Shown piece by piece: positions 33,474-43,441 of a stretch of DNA of 47,545 bases; positions within the stretch are counted from its first letter, which is position 1, and each line of letters begins with the position of its first letter. Source of the DNA: Desulfovibrio sp. (GTDB lineage: Bacteria > Desulfobacterota > Desulfovibrionia > Desulfovibrionales > Desulfovibrionaceae). The stretch covers positions 1-47,545 of the forward strand of contig JAISTH010000020.1 in NCBI GenBank assembly GCA_031272715.1, written 5' to 3'. Below the pieces are notes generated by a model that saw only the letters and a list, made by a program, of their open reading frames with translations, was not told the origin of the DNA and made no database searches. Made by a program: the position numbers and the translations under genes.

Positions 33474-35999
33474 TCAACCGACGACGACGTTCACGAGCTT
33501 GCCGGGCACCACCACCACGCGGCGCACGGCCATTCCCTTGATGTGGCGCTGGACGGCCTCGTCGGCCAGAGCCGCGCGCTCCATGCCCTCCTTGTCCGTC
33601 CCGGCGGGCACGGAAATCGTCGCCCGCAACTTCCCGTTGACCTGGACGGCCACCGGGACGGTGTCCCGGGCGAGGGCCGCCTCGTCCCAGACCGGCCACG
33701 GCTGGTGGTAGACGCTTTCCCCATGTCCCATGCGCTCCCACAGTTCCTCGCACAGATGGGGCGTGACCGGGGAGAGGAGCGTCAGGACCGTGGCCATGGC
33801 CGAGGAGAAGACGCGACGGTCCGCCTCGGTCCCGGCCAGCGCCTCACGGGCCAGATACATGGCGTTGACCAGTTCCATGACCGCGGCGATGGCGGTGTTG
33901 AACTGGAACCGCTCCCCGATGTCCTGGGTGGCCTTCTTCACGGTCTGGTGCTCCTTGCGCCGCAGGGACGTCCCCCCCTCGGAGACCGCGTCCCCGCTCC
34001 CGGCCCCGCAGGCCACCATGGGCACCAGCATGTCCCGCTCCTCCACGAAGAGACGCCAGACCCGGTTCAGGAACCGGGACGCCCCCTCGATGCCCGCGTC
34101 GGACCAGTCGAAGTCCCGCTCCGGAGGTGCGGCGAAGAGACAGAAAAGACGCACCGTGTCGGCCCCGTACCGGTCGATCATCTCCGTGGGCCCCACCACG
34201 TTGCCCTTGGACTTGGACATCTTGCCCCCGTCCTTGAGCACCATCCCCTGGGTGAGCAGGCAGGTGAAGGGCTCGGAAAGATCCGCCGGGAAAAGGCCCA
34301 TGTCCCTAAGGACCTTGGTGAAGAAGCGGGAGTAGAGCAGATGCAGGATGGCGTGCTCCACGCCGCCGATGTACTGGTCCACGGGCAGCCAGTAGGACAG
34401 CTCCTCCATTGAGAAGGCGGACCTGTCGTTCCGGGCGTCGGTGTAGCGGGCGAAGTACCAGGAGGACTCCACGAAGGTGTCCATGGTGTCCGTCTCCCGG
34501 CGGGCGGGCCCGCCGCAGGAGGGACAGACGCAGTCCACGAAGGACGGGGTGGTCGGCAGGGGCGAGCGGCCGTCCTCGGAGATCTTCACGTCCAGGGGCA
34601 GCACCACCGGCAGGTTCTCCTCCCGCTCGGGGACGAGGCCGCATTTTTCGCAGTAGGCCACGGGGATGGGCGCGCCCCAGTAGCGCTGCCGGGAGATGTT
34701 CCAGTCCCGCAGCCGGAACTGCACCGTGGCCTTGCCGTGCCCCGTGGACTCCAGATACGTGGCCACGGCCCGCTTCCCCTCCTCGTTGGGAAGACCGTCG
34801 AACCGGCCGGACTGCACCATCACGCCGGGTCCGGTGTAGGCCTCGGTCAGGGCGATCCCCGCGGGATCCTCCCCCTCGGGGACGATCACCACCCGGATGT
34901 CCAGGCCGTAGCGCTTCGCGAAGTCGAAATCCCGCTGGTCGTGGGCCGGAACGCCCATCACGGCGCCGGTGCCGTAGTCCGCCACGACGAAGTTGCCCAG
35001 CCACAGGGGGACGCGCCGTCCGGTGAGGGGATGCACGACATGGGCGCCGGTGAAGATCCCCTCCTTCTCCAGGAGGTCGGACTGGCGGTCCAGGCGATCC
35101 ATGTCCCGTATCCTCGCCACGAAAGCCATGACCTCCGCCTCGTTGGGACGCCCCCGCATCAGGGGCTCCACGAGGGGATGCTCCGGGGCGAGGGTCAGGA
35201 AGGTCACGCCGCACAGGGTGTCCGGACGCGTGGTGAAGACCTCGAGGCTCTTCACGTCCCCCACGGGCTCCTCCAGATCGAAGACCAGGGAGGCGCCGTG
35301 GGACTTGCCGATCCAGTTGCGCTGCATGGTCAGGACCCGCTCCGGCCAGCCCCCCTCGAGAAGGGAGAGGTCGTCCAGCAGCTCGTCCCCGTAGGCCGTG
35401 ATGCGCAGGAACCACTGGGTCAGCTCCTTCTGCTCCACGCGGCTCTCGCAGCGCCAGCAGAGACCCTCCACCACCTGCTCGTTGGCAAGGACCGTGTGGC
35501 AGCTCGGGCACCAGTTCTGGGGGGCCTTCTTGCGGTAGACCAGCCCCTTCTCCAGCAGGCGCAGGAAGAAGAGCTGCTCCCAGCGGTAGTACTCGGGCCG
35601 GCAGGTGGCGATCTCGCGGCTCCAGTCGTAGGAGCATCCCAGGCGTTTCAGCTGGGCGCGCATGGTGTCGATGTTGCCGTAGGTCCACGTGGCGGGGTGG
35701 GAGCGGTTCTTGATCGCCGCGTTCTCCGCGGGCAGCCCGAAGGCGTCCCAGCCCATGGGATGCATGACGTTGAAGCCCTGCATGTGCCGGAACCGCGCCA
35801 CCACGTCGCCTATGGCGTAGTTGCGCACGTGCCCCATGTGGATGTTCCCGGAAGGATAGGGGAACATCTCCAGGACGTAGCACTTCCTCCTGGTCTCGTC
35901 GCGGTGCACGGCGAAGACCGACCCGGCCTCCCACCGTTCCTGCCACCGCCTCTCCAGGCCCCCCGGCTCGTAGCGTTCCGCCTTGCGTTCCTGACTCAT
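33474..35999 (-). CDS. leuS: leucyl-tRNA synthetase
   Basis: An 841 aa class I synthetase that charges tRNA-Leu. The ATP-binding HMGH motif (GNIHMGHVRN, residues 54-57) and KMSKS motif (GGKMSKSKGN) are intact. The editing domain with TTRPDTLCG and ADYGTGAVMGVPAHDQRD, the zinc-ribbon Cys pairs (WCPSCHTV and LCWRCES) and the C-terminal anticodon and tRNA-binding domain are also present. The true start is ATG 35999, overlapping the nusB stop by four bases (ATGA); the open frame runs much further upstream but only through nusB in another frame. The length is normal. It sits between nusB and holA in one transcription unit. Confidence 0.97.
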   Translation of the reverse strand: MSQERKAERYEPGGLERRWQERWEAGSVFAVHRDETRRKCYVLEMFPYPSGNIHMGHVRNYAIGDVVARFRHMQGFNVMHPMGWDAFGLPAENAAIKNRSHPATWTYGNIDTMRAQLKRLGCSYDWSREIATCRPEYYRWEQLFFLRLLEKGLVYRKKAPQNWCPSCHTVLANEQVVEGLCWRCESRVEQKELTQWFLRITAYGDELLDDLSLLEGGWPERVLTMQRNWIGKSHGASLVFDLEEPVGDVKSLEVFTTRPDTLCGVTFLTLAPEHPLVEPLMRGRPNEAEVMAFVARIRDMDRLDRQSDLLEKEGIFTGAHVVHPLTGRRVPLWLGNFVVADYGTGAVMGVPAHDQRDFDFAKRYGLDIRVVIVPEGEDPAGIALTEAYTGPGVMVQSGRFDGLPNEEGKRAVATYLESTGHGKATVQFRLRDWNISRQRYWGAPIPVAYCEKCGLVPEREENLPVVLPLDVKISEDGRSPLPTTPSFVDCVCPSCGGPARRETDTMDTFVESSWYFARYTDARNDRSAFSMEELSYWLPVDQYIGGVEHAILHLLYSRFFTKVLRDMGLFPADLSEPFTCLLTQGMVLKDGGKMSKSKGNVVGPTEMIDRYGADTVRLFCLFAAPPERDFDWSDAGIEGASRFLNRVWRLFVEERDMLVPMVACGAGSGDAVSEGGTSLRRKEHQTVKKATQDIGERFQFNTAIAAVMELVNAMYLAREALAGTEADRRVFSSAMATVLTLLSPVTPHLCEELWERMGHGESVYHQPWPVWDEAALARDTVPVAVQVNGKLRATISVPAGTDKEGMERAALADEAVQRHIKGMAVRRVVVVPGKLVNVVVG

Positions 36000-36520
36000 G
36001 TCTCTTTCCCTGGTGCTTCGTTCCCTGCTCCCGCCCGCATGTCCGACTTGCCCATGGCCGTGGCCGCCGAATGCAGGATGCCGTTGACAAAGGGTCTCGC
36101 GTCGTCCATCGCGAACCTGGCGAGAAGGTTCAGCGCCTCGTCGATGGCGACCCTGGTGGGGATGTCCTCGCGATCGCGCATCTCGTGCAGCGCCAGCCTG
36201 AGCACGGTGAGTTCCACGCGGCCCATGCGGTCGAGACGCCAGTTCCGGGCGTGGCTCTTCACGGTCTCGTCGAGTTCGTCCCAGTGGCTCCAGACGCCCT
36301 CCACGAGCTGCCAGGCGTACCTGGAGCCGGAGGATCCGCGCTTCCTCCCCCCAGGCGGCGGGGCGGCCCTGTCGGCGCCCTCCGCGGCATCGTCCTCCCC
36401 GTCGTCCTCGGGCACGCTCTGGAAGGCCGCATACAGTTCGTCCAGGGTCGCGGCCTTGGCGAAGCTCTGGCCGTACAGCACCTGGAAGGCCTTGAGGCGG
36501 GAATCCGAGCGGCTTGCCAT
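35996..36520 (-). CDS. nusB: transcription antitermination factor NusB
   Basis: A 174 aa RNA-binding protein of the NusB family, which with NusE/S10 binds boxA and supports transcription of rRNA operons. The all-helical fold is recognisable: SRLKAFQVLYGQSFAK at the start, RMGRVELTVLRLALHEM in the core and VAIDEALNLLARFAMDDARPFVNGIL at the end. A 25-residue acidic and Gly-rich insert (about 38-66) separates the first helices and makes it longer than the typical 140 aa. It follows ribH by five bases and overlaps leuS by four bases. Confidence 0.9.
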   Translation of the reverse strand: MASRSDSRLKAFQVLYGQSFAKAATLDELYAAFQSVPEDDGEDDAAEGADRAAPPPGGRKRGSSGSRYAWQLVEGVWSHWDELDETVKSHARNWRLDRMGRVELTVLRLALHEMRDREDIPTRVAIDEALNLLARFAMDDARPFVNGILHSAATAMGKSDMRAGAGNEAPGKET

Positions 36521-36525
36521 GGACG

Positions 36526-37008
36526 TCAGACCTGTTCGAGCACCCGCAGGGTCTCGAGCATGGCGGCCGCGGCATCGACGCCCTTGTTGCCGGCCTTGGC
36601 GCCCGCCCGTTCGATGGCCTGCTCGAGGCTGTCGCAGGTGAGCAGTCCGAAGCCCAGGGGCACCCCGGTGGCGAGCATGACGTGGGCGAGACCCTTGGCC
36701 GCCTCGGCGCTGACGTAGTCGAAGTGGGGGGTTTCTCCGCGGATCACCGCCCCCAGCGCCACGATGCCGTCGTACTTCTTCGACGCCGCGACCCTCTGGC
36801 AGACGAGGGGCATCTCGAAGGCGCCGGGCACCCGGATGACCGTCGCCGCCCCGGGATCCATCCCGTGGCGCCGCAGATAGTCCATCGCGCCGCCGATGAG
36901 CCTGTCCACGATGAATTCGTTGAACCTGGACGCCACGATGGCGACCTTGAGACCGGTGGCGTCCATCCGTCCGGCAATGGTGCGGGGGGTGCCCGTCGCT
37001 TCGCTCAT
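36526..37008 (-). CDS. ribH: 6,7-dimethyl-8-ribityllumazine synthase
   Basis: A 160 aa enzyme that condenses 5-amino-6-ribitylaminouracil with dihydroxybutanone phosphate, the penultimate step of riboflavin synthesis. The typical [16 protein letters not shown] start, the [11 protein letters not shown] loop, the substrate site [14 protein letters not shown] and [16 protein letters not shown] are all present. The likely start is ATG 37008. Two more in-frame ATGs lie exactly 18 and 36 bases upstream, each in a copy of an 18-bp repeat that brings its own GAGAGGGA ribosome site. Starting there would add REGTHM-like repeats to the N-terminus. It is followed by nusB. Confidence 0.95.
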   Translation of the reverse strand: MSEATGTPRTIAGRMDATGLKVAIVASRFNEFIVDRLIGGAMDYLRRHGMDPGAATVIRVPGAFEMPLVCQRVAASKKYDGIVALGAVIRGETPHFDYVSAEAAKGLAHVMLATGVPLGFGLLTCDSLEQAIERAGAKAGNKGVDAAAAMLETLRVLEQV

Positions 37009-37044
37009 GTGATCTCCCTCTCTCATGTGCGTTCCCTCTCTCAT
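37006..37044 (-). repeat. tandem 18-bp repeats carrying the ribosome site and start codon of ribH
   Basis: ATG codons at 37044, 37026 and 37008 lie in near-identical units (ATGAGAGAGGGA plus six bases, then the next ATG). Each unit's GAGAGGGA is correctly placed for the following ATG, so the gene has two or three usable starts. Confidence 0.8.
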
Positions 37045-37135
37045 GTGCACTTCTCCGATCGTTCTTCCGTCGCCCCCGATGCGGCGACCGACGGTTCCCG
37101 GACTATACCACGCCTCGAATATCCCCGCGCCCGGC

Positions 37136-37792
37136 TCACAGGTCAAGGAAGCCGTTGCGCGCCAGCAGTTCCTCGGTGACGCCGGAGGGGCCGGCCGCCC
37201 GTTCCCTCAGTTCCCACTGCCGCGCCGCGTACTTGCCGAGGACGTCCGTCTCCATGTTGACCCGGGTCCCGACGCGCCAGACCTCGGCCGTGGTGCGCCG
37301 GCAGGTCTCGGGGATCAGGTTCACCTCCAGCCAGTCCAGCCCGCAGGCGACAACCGTCAGACTGATGCCGTCCAGGGCCACGGACCCCTGGGCCGCCACC
37401 TGGCGCGCAAGGACCTCCGGGAAGGCCACCCGCACCACCCTGGAGGATCCCCGGCCGTCGGCGCCCACGATCCTGGCCACGCAGTCCACGTGACCGCTCA
37501 CCATGTGCCCGCCCATGCGATCCACAGGACGCAGCGCCCGCTCGAGATTGACGAGCTGCCCCTTGCGGCCGTCCTTCAGGGTGGTCATCGCGAGAGTGTG
37601 GGCCGACACGAAGGCCGTGAAGCGCTCCCCGTCCCCCTCCTCCACCGTGAGGCACGCGCCGTTCACGGCGACGGACTCCCCCTGGATCACGTCCTCGAAG
37701 GGCGCCGCCGGCCGGATCCCGATCCGCGCGTCCCCCTCCCGGCGGTGAATGGCGAGTATCTCGCCCTGCGTCGCGACAAGTCCCGTGAACAC
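37136..37792 (-). CDS. ribE: riboflavin synthase alpha chain
   Basis: A 218 aa enzyme that turns two lumazine molecules into riboflavin plus the pyrimidine precursor. The two homologous halves of the family are visible: [24 protein letters not shown] and [11 protein letters not shown] in the first, and [13 protein letters not shown] plus [12 protein letters not shown] in the second. The start is ATG 37792, one base after the ribD stop codon. In related genomes ribBA often lies between this gene and ribH; here there are only about 130 noncoding bases. Confidence 0.95.
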   Translation of the reverse strand: MFTGLVATQGEILAIHRREGDARIGIRPAAPFEDVIQGESVAVNGACLTVEEGDGERFTAFVSAHTLAMTTLKDGRKGQLVNLERALRPVDRMGGHMVSGHVDCVARIVGADGRGSSRVVRVAFPEVLARQVAAQGSVALDGISLTVVACGLDWLEVNLIPETCRRTTAEVWRVGTRVNMETDVLGKYAARQWELRERAAGPSGVTEELLARNGFLDL

Positions 37793-37793
37793 G

Positions 37794-38963
37794 CTATCTC
37801 CCGAGGGGCCTGAGCTTCAGGTGGACGTCCGGGCCGCACATGGCCGCTTCCTCCACGCGCATGCCGAGGGTCTGGTCAACCGTCGCGGGAGACCGGCCGT
37901 CGAAGAGGGGCACGGCACGATCGTCCGCGAATATCCTCGGCGCCAGATGCAGAAGGAACTCGTCCACGAACCCCGCCCCGAGCAGCGTCAGGGCCGTCCT
38001 GCCGCCCCCTTCGCACAGCACGTAGCGACACCCCTCGTCCTTCCACAGACGGTCCAGCATGGCCGCCACGTCGAGTCCGCCGCCGGGGGCCTCCGCCGTG
38101 GAGTACACGCGGCACCCGATCCCGCGCAAGGCGTCCGCCCCGGAGGACTCCGCAACCGGGGCGGGGACGAAGAACGCCGTCTCCCCGGGACGCTCCCGCA
38201 ACAGCCGGAAGGGCCCGTCGGGATCGGGAAGCCTGGACGCGAGGACGCAGGCAAGAGGCTGCGTCCCCTCCCCGACGCCCCGGGCCGTCAGCATCGGATC
38301 GTCCTTGCGGAACGTGCCGCCCCCGACCAGCACCGCGCCGCCCGCCCGGCCCACCCCCGCGCGCATCTCGTGGACGCGCCTGCGGGACTCCTCACCGGTG
38401 ATCCACCGGGAACGCCCCTCGCGCGTCGCGATGCGCCCGTCCAGGGACGCGGCCAGCTTCAAGATCACATAGGGACGCCTCGATCCCGTCCACACGTCAA
38501 AGTCCGCCACCATATCCCGGCACCTGCCCTCAAGCACCCCCAGGACCACCTCCACCCCCTGGTCCCGGAGCCGCTCCGCGCCCCCCGCCGCCTCAGGGTT
38601 GCGATCCCGCGCCCCCACCACGACCCGGGCTATCCCTTCCCGCACAATGGCCTCCGTGCAGGGGGGCGTGCGGCCATGGTGGCAGCAGGGCTCCAGGGTC
38701 ACCACAAGGGTCGCGCCGAGAGCCGGGACACCTCGCCTCCGGGCGTCCTTCAGACACGCGATCTCCGCATGGTCCTCCCCGGCCTTCGCATGGAAGCCCC
38801 GGGCCACGACCTTGCCGTCGCGGACCAGCACCGCCCCCACCACGGGGTTCGGACAGGCGGTCCACCGCCCCTTCTCCGCCTCCGCAAGGGCCTCGGCCAT
38901 GGCCGCCTCATAGCCGCATCCCCGGCCGTCCGCCGCCTCGGACAAGTCCGCCGCCTCAGACAA
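37794..38963 (-). CDS. ribD: bifunctional riboflavin deaminase/reductase
   Basis: A 389 aa two-domain enzyme. The N-terminal deaminase domain has the zinc site ([10 protein letters not shown] and [11 protein letters not shown]) and the substrate loop [11 protein letters not shown]. The C-terminal reductase domain has [29 protein letters not shown] and [11 protein letters not shown]. It carries out the second and third steps of riboflavin synthesis. The first possible start is TTG 38963, overlapping the dCMP deaminase stop by eight bases. A second TTG 18 bases on lies in a tandem copy of TTGTCYGAGGCGGCGGAC and has GAGG correctly placed, so it may be the real start. The reading frame is otherwise normal. 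Confidence 0.93.
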   Translation of the reverse strand: MSEAADLSEAADGRGCGYEAAMAEALAEAEKGRWTACPNPVVGAVLVRDGKVVARGFHAKAGEDHAEIACLKDARRRGVPALGATLVVTLEPCCHHGRTPPCTEAIVREGIARVVVGARDRNPEAAGGAERLRDQGVEVVLGVLEGRCRDMVADFDVWTGSRRPYVILKLAASLDGRIATREGRSRWITGEESRRRVHEMRAGVGRAGGAVLVGGGTFRKDDPMLTARGVGEGTQPLACVLASRLPDPDGPFRLLRERPGETAFFVPAPVAESSGADALRGIGCRVYSTAEAPGGGLDVAAMLDRLWKDEGCRYVLCEGGGRTALTLLGAGFVDEFLLHLAPRIFADDRAVPLFDGRSPATVDQTLGMRVEEAAMCGPDVHLKLRPLGR

Positions 38964-39423
38964 GGTGGACGTCCCCGGGACGAGGCAGGTGGATCAGTTC
39001 CGTGCCGGCCTGCCGCAAGAGATCCGTGGCCAGTTCGTCGTCGTAGTGCTCGGCGTACCAGATGCGGTTCACGCCGCAGTTGATGAGCATCTTGGCGCAA
39101 AGCGAGCAGGGACGCGTGGTGCAGAAAAGCTCCGCCCCCTTGATGCTGATGCCGTGTATGGCCGCCTGCACGATGACGTTCTGCTCCGCGTGCAGACCCC
39201 GGCATATCTCGTGGCGCTGCCCCGAAGGAACCCCCAGCTGCTGCCGCAGGCATCCCACTTCGAGACAGTGGGGAACGCCCGCAGGGGCCCCGTTGTACCC
39301 CGTGGCGAGGATGCGCTTCTCCTTGACCGCCACGGCCCCCACCCGACGCCGGGTGCAGGTGCTGCGGCCGCTCACCATGAAGGTGATGCCCATGAAATAC
39401 TGCGGCCAGGGAAGTCGTTCCAC
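38956..39423 (-). CDS. dCMP deaminase (ComEB-like)
   Basis: A 155 aa zinc-dependent deoxycytidylate deaminase family protein that supplies dUMP for dTMP synthesis. The HAEQN motif, [16 protein letters not shown] with the zinc cysteines and the N-terminal [12 protein letters not shown] segment, which is diagnostic for dCMP rather than cytidine deaminases, are all present. The start is GTG 39423, six bases after the glyA stop. It overlaps ribD. The same gene order is found in Desulfovibrio relatives. Confidence 0.9.
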   Translation of the reverse strand: MERLPWPQYFMGITFMVSGRSTCTRRRVGAVAVKEKRILATGYNGAPAGVPHCLEVGCLRQQLGVPSGQRHEICRGLHAEQNVIVQAAIHGISIKGAELFCTTRPCSLCAKMLINCGVNRIWYAEHYDDELATDLLRQAGTELIHLPRPGDVHLV

Positions 39424-39429
39424 GGGGAT

Positions 39430-40671
39430 CTACCAGGTGAAGAGGGGGAAGCTCCGGGCGAACTCCTCCACCTCCCCCCGCAGCTTCTCCAGGGCCGGCA
39501 CGTCGTCCCGCACATGGAGCGCCTTCACGATGAATCCCGCCACCGTGCCCATGTCCGCCGCATCCATGCCCCGGGTGGTGAGCGCCGGCGTGCCCAGGCG
39601 TATCCCCGAGGTCACGAAGGGGGACCTGGTCTCGAAGGGCACCGTGTTCTTGTTCACCGTGATCCCCGCCTGGTCCAGTATCGCCTCGGCCTCCTTCCCC
39701 GTCAGGTCCGTGGCGGAGAGATCCATGAGCATCAGGTGGGTGTCCGTCCCCTTGGAGACGAGGTCGTACCCCGCCGAGATCAGCCCCGCGGCCAGGGCCT
39801 GGGCGTTCTCGAGGATCCGGCGCTGGTAGTCCTTGAAGGCCGGGCGCAGGGCCTCGCCGAAGGCCACCGCCTTGGCGGCGATGACATGCATCAGGGGCCC
39901 CCCCTGGATGCCGGGGAATATCTGGCTGTTCAGCGTCTTCTCGAGTTCCGGGTCGCCGGCGAGGATCATCCCGCCCCTCGGCCCCCGCAGGGTCTTGTGG
40001 GTGGTGGTGGTGACGACGTGGGCGTGGGGGATGGGGCTCGCATGGAACCCCGTGGCCACCAGACCCGCGATGTGGGCGATGTCCACCATCAGCTTCGCAC
40101 CGACCTCGTCGGCGATGGCCCGGAACCGCTCGAAGTCGATCGCCCGGGGATAGGCGCTGGCCCCGGCGGTGATCATCCCGGGACGATGCTCCCTGGCGAG
40201 GGCCGCGACCTCGTCGTAGTCGATGCGGCCCGTCGCCCGCTCCACCCCGTAGGCCACCACCTTGAACAGCTTCCCGGAGAAGTTCGCCGGACTGCCGTGG
40301 GTGAGATGCCCCCCGTGGGACAGGTTCATGCCGAGGATGCAGTCCCCGGGCTTCAGGAAGGCGAAGTAGGCGGCCATGTTCGCCTGGGAGCCGGAATGGG
40401 GCTGCACGTTGGCGTAGGCGCAGTCGAAGAGGCGGCGCGCCCTGTCCCGGGCGAGGTCCTCCACCATGTCGACGTATTCGCAGCCGCCGTAGTAGCGCTT
40501 GTGGGGATAGCCCTCGGCGTACTTGTGGGTCAGCACGCTCCCCTGGGCCTCCCGGGTCGCCGGGGAGACGAAGTTCTCCGAGGCTATGAGCTCGAGCTTT
40601 CCCACCTGGCGGTAGGATTCCAGGGTGATGGCCTCGGCCACCTGTGGATCCTGCAGCAGTATCTCGTACAT
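39430..40671 (-). CDS. glyA: serine hydroxymethyltransferase
   Basis: A 413 aa PLP enzyme converting serine and tetrahydrofolate into glycine and methylene-THF. The family signature is clear: [36 protein letters not shown], the PLP lysine in [14 protein letters not shown], and [11 protein letters not shown]. The start is set at ATG 40671 ([14 protein letters not shown] follows), with GGAG nine bases upstream; the open frame begins earlier at 40701. A GC-rich hairpin at 40855-40881 separates it from fabF, so it may also be read from its own promoter. Confidence 0.96.
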   Translation of the reverse strand: MYEILLQDPQVAEAITLESYRQVGKLELIASENFVSPATREAQGSVLTHKYAEGYPHKRYYGGCEYVDMVEDLARDRARRLFDCAYANVQPHSGSQANMAAYFAFLKPGDCILGMNLSHGGHLTHGSPANFSGKLFKVVAYGVERATGRIDYDEVAALAREHRPGMITAGASAYPRAIDFERFRAIADEVGAKLMVDIAHIAGLVATGFHASPIPHAHVVTTTTHKTLRGPRGGMILAGDPELEKTLNSQIFPGIQGGPLMHVIAAKAVAFGEALRPAFKDYQRRILENAQALAAGLISAGYDLVSKGTDTHLMLMDLSATDLTGKEAEAILDQAGITVNKNTVPFETRSPFVTSGIRLGTPALTTRGMDAADMGTVAGFIVKALHVRDDVPALEKLRGEVEEFARSFPLFTW

Positions 40672-40854
40672 CGCAGCAAACTCCGATGGGGCGCACCCCA
40701 CGCGTCACGAGGGTCGTCGCGGACGGGAACGGGCAACGCCCCCGCCATCCTCCTTCCCGATGCAGCCCTCCGGGACGCTCCCGGACGCGCATCGCCCCTG
40801 CCTTCCGGGGATCGTCCGCCGCCCGGGACCGGGGCGGGCCAACCCCTTCAATAA

Positions 40855-40881
40855 CGCTGCCCGCGGCAGGGGCGGGCAGCG
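40855..40881. terminator. hairpin between fabF and glyA
   Basis: A 9-bp stem CGCTGCCCG (40855-40863) with its complement (40873-40881) has a 9-nt loop, 43 bases after the fabF stop. TTATTG follows on the minus strand, a weak tail, so it could be an attenuator rather than a full stop. The 252-base spacer around it holds no gene. Confidence 0.4.
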
Positions 40882-40923
40882 ACAAGGCCTTGCATGTGCC
40901 TCGGGAGACGCGGCGTCGCCCCG

Positions 40924-42174
40924 TCAATCCCCGTCCCAACGCCTGAGGATGAGGCTGGCGTTGGTCCCCCCGAAGCCGAAGGAGTTGCACATGGCATACT
41001 CGCAGGCGACCTTCCGGGAGCCGTCGGCCAGATAGTCCAGATCGCACAGCGGATCGGGATGCTCGAGGTTGATGGTGCCCGGCAGCATCCCCTCGTGGAG
41101 GGCGAGGGTCGTGAAGACCGTCTCGATGCCGCCCGCGGCCCCGAGCAGATGTCCCGTCATGGACTTGGTGGCGGATATCTTCAGCCGCGGCGCATGGGCG
41201 CCGAAGACCTGCTTGATCGCGTGGGTCTCCGTGCTGTCGTTGAGCTGCGTCGAGGTGGCGTGGGCGTTGATGTGCCCCACCGCCTCCGGCGGGATCCCCG
41301 CCTCCCGCAGCGCATTGTACATGGCCCGGGCCATGCCCTCCCCGTTCTCCTGGGGCGCGGTCATGTGATAGGCGTCGGCCGAGGCGCCGAAACCCGCGAT
41401 TTCCGCGTAGATCCTGGCCCCCCTCTCCTTGGCCTTGTCCAGCCGCTCCAGCATCACCATGCCGGCCCCCTCGCCGATGACGAAGCCGTCCCGGTCGGCG
41501 TCGAAGGGCCGCGAGGCCTTCGTGGGCTCGTCGTTGTAATGCGTGGACAGCGCCTTCAACGCCGTGAACCCCGCGACCCCCAGAGGCGTTATGGTCGCCT
41601 CCACGCCCCCGGTGATCGCCCCGGTCGCGCGGTCCAGCAGTATCTCGCTGAAGGCCGAGCCCACGGCGTGGATGGCCGAGGCGCAGGCCGAGGTGGTCAC
41701 CACGTTGTTTCCCTTGGCCCCCGTCACGATGGAAAGCTGCCCCGGCCCCATGTTCGCGATGAGCATGGGGATCATGAAGGGGGAGACCTTCCCCGGCCCC
41801 GAGGCCAGGAGCTTGGCGTGATAGGTCTCGATCGTGTGCAGTCCGCCCAGCCCGACACCCAGGATCACCGCCGTGTCGTAGGCGTTCTCCGGCGTCACCT
41901 TGAAGCCGGAGTCCTGCAGGAGCATGGTGCCGCAGGCCACGGCGAACTGCGTGAACCGATCCATGCGCCGCGCCTGCTTGAAGGACATGCACGTCTCGGG
42001 GTCGAACCCCTTCACCTCGCCGGCGATGCGGGAATCGTACGCCGACGCGTCGAAGAGGGTGATGGGGGCGATGCCGGACTCCCCCGCAAGCAGCTTCGTC
42101 CAGGTCGTCCGGACGTCGTTGGCGAGGGGGGTGATGGCGGCCACTCCCGTGACCACTACCCGTGGGCGTGCCAT
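40924..42174 (-). CDS. fabF: 3-oxoacyl-ACP synthase II
   Basis: A 416 aa condensing enzyme that elongates fatty acids. The Cys-His-His triad is visible: the catalytic Cys in TTSACASAIHA, and His residues in NAHATSTQLND and KSMTGHLLGAAGG. The start VVVTGVAAITPL and the end CNSFGFGGTNASLIL are classical. It lies 53 bases after acpP in the fatty acid cluster. Confidence 0.96.
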   Translation of the reverse strand: MARPRVVVTGVAAITPLANDVRTTWTKLLAGESGIAPITLFDASAYDSRIAGEVKGFDPETCMSFKQARRMDRFTQFAVACGTMLLQDSGFKVTPENAYDTAVILGVGLGGLHTIETYHAKLLASGPGKVSPFMIPMLIANMGPGQLSIVTGAKGNNVVTTSACASAIHAVGSAFSEILLDRATGAITGGVEATITPLGVAGFTALKALSTHYNDEPTKASRPFDADRDGFVIGEGAGMVMLERLDKAKERGARIYAEIAGFGASADAYHMTAPQENGEGMARAMYNALREAGIPPEAVGHINAHATSTQLNDSTETHAIKQVFGAHAPRLKISATKSMTGHLLGAAGGIETVFTTLALHEGMLPGTINLEHPDPLCDLDYLADGSRKVACEYAMCNSFGFGGTNASLILRRWDGD

Positions 42175-42227
42175 GAGGACTCCTTGGAAAATGCAATGCG
42201 CGCCGGAACGCCGTCCCGGCGCTTCCG

Positions 42228-42464
42228 TCAGCTCTTCTTGGACTCGATGTAGGACACGGCGTCCTGGACCTTCAGGATCTTCTGGGCGTCCTCATCGGCG
42301 ATCTCGATGTCGAACTCCTCCTCCATGGCCATGATCAGCTCGGTCAGGTCCAGGGAATCCGCCCCGAGGTCCTCCACGAAGGACGCCTCGGGCTTCACGT
42401 CCTCGGGGGCGACCCCCAGCTGCTCCACGATGATCTTGTAGACTTTCCCCTCAAGCTCCGACAT
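42228..42464 (-). CDS. acpP: acyl carrier protein
   Basis: A 78 aa acidic protein that carries growing acyl chains. The phosphopantetheine serine is in [12 protein letters not shown], as in all bacterial ACPs. GGAGG lies eight bases before the ATG. It sits between fabG and fabF, which act on its thioesters. Confidence 0.97.
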   Translation of the reverse strand: MSELEGKVYKIIVEQLGVAPEDVKPEASFVEDLGADSLDLTELIMAMEEEFDIEIADEDAQKILKVQDAVSYIESKKS

Positions 42465-42529
42465 GCGTCCCTCCGCGATGTTCGTGACGGGCCGCGGCGT
42501 CCTTCGGACGGCCTGCGGCGTTCAACGGT

Positions 42530-43285
42530 TCAACAATACATCCCGCCGTTCACGGCCAGCACCTGGCCCGTGATGTACCCGGCCCTCTCCGACACCAGGA
42601 AGGCCACGGCCTCCGCGATGTCCTGAGGCGTGCCCATGCGCTTGAGCGGAATGGCTTCCACATAGCTCTTCCTGACGTCCTCCCCGAGGGAGGCGGTCAT
42701 GTCCGTCTCCACAAACCCCGGGGCCACGGCGTTCACCGTCACCTGCCGGGATGCGAGTTCCTTGGCGCAGGACTTGACCAACCCGATCAGGCCGGCCTTT
42801 GCGGCCGCATAGTTCGCCTGGCAGGCGTTGCCCATCTGCCCCACCACCGAGGTGATGCAGACGATGCGGCCATACCGGTTGCGGCTCATCAGCCTGCCCG
42901 CCTCCCGGGTGCAGCAGAACGCGCCCCGGAGATTGACGGCGAGCACCCGGTCGAAATCCTCGTCCTTCATCCGCACGAGGAAGCCGTCCTTCGTGATGCC
43001 GGCGTTGTTCACCAGCACCTTCAGGTCGACCTTGTCCTTGATCCTCTCGGCGAAGAAGGCGGCCACCTGCGCCCCGTCGGACACGTCCAGGGGACATGCG
43101 GCGGCGCTGCCCCCGGCGGCGCGTATCTCCTCCACGACGGCCCCGGCCTCCTCGGGCCTGCTCACGTAGGTGAGCATCACCTGGAAGCCGTCCCGGGCGA
43201 GGGTCGCGGCGACGGCCCGGCCGATGCCGCGGGACCCCCCGGTCACCAGCGCAGTGGGGCGATCCCCGGCAAGTTCGTGATCCAT
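42530..43285 (-). CDS. fabG: 3-oxoacyl-ACP reductase
   Basis: A 251 aa short-chain dehydrogenase that reduces 3-oxoacyl-ACP with NADPH. It has the cofactor motif TGGSRGIGRAVA, NNAGITKDGFLVRM, the catalytic Ser (CITSVVGQMGN) and YAAAKAGL with the Tyr-Lys pair, and ends in GQVLAVNGGMYC. The MGN and KDGFL features mark FabG proper within the large SDR family, and the location in the fab cluster agrees. Confidence 0.95.
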   Translation of the reverse strand: MDHELAGDRPTALVTGGSRGIGRAVAATLARDGFQVMLTYVSRPEEAGAVVEEIRAAGGSAAACPLDVSDGAQVAAFFAERIKDKVDLKVLVNNAGITKDGFLVRMKDEDFDRVLAVNLRGAFCCTREAGRLMSRNRYGRIVCITSVVGQMGNACQANYAAAKAGLIGLVKSCAKELASRQVTVNAVAPGFVETDMTASLGEDVRKSYVEAIPLKRMGTPQDIAEAVAFLVSERAGYITGQVLAVNGGMYC

Positions 43286-43441
43286 ACTACGGTCATCTCC
43301 TGTTCCCGCATGCCGCAGACACCGTCGCCCAGCGGGAGGCCGACATCCGGGGCGCCGCCGGCGCCCGGACGAATCTGCGCAACTTACGCCATCGGCGGGA
43401 AATTTTCAACGTGCGCGCGGCCGGCGGACGCGGCACGGACG

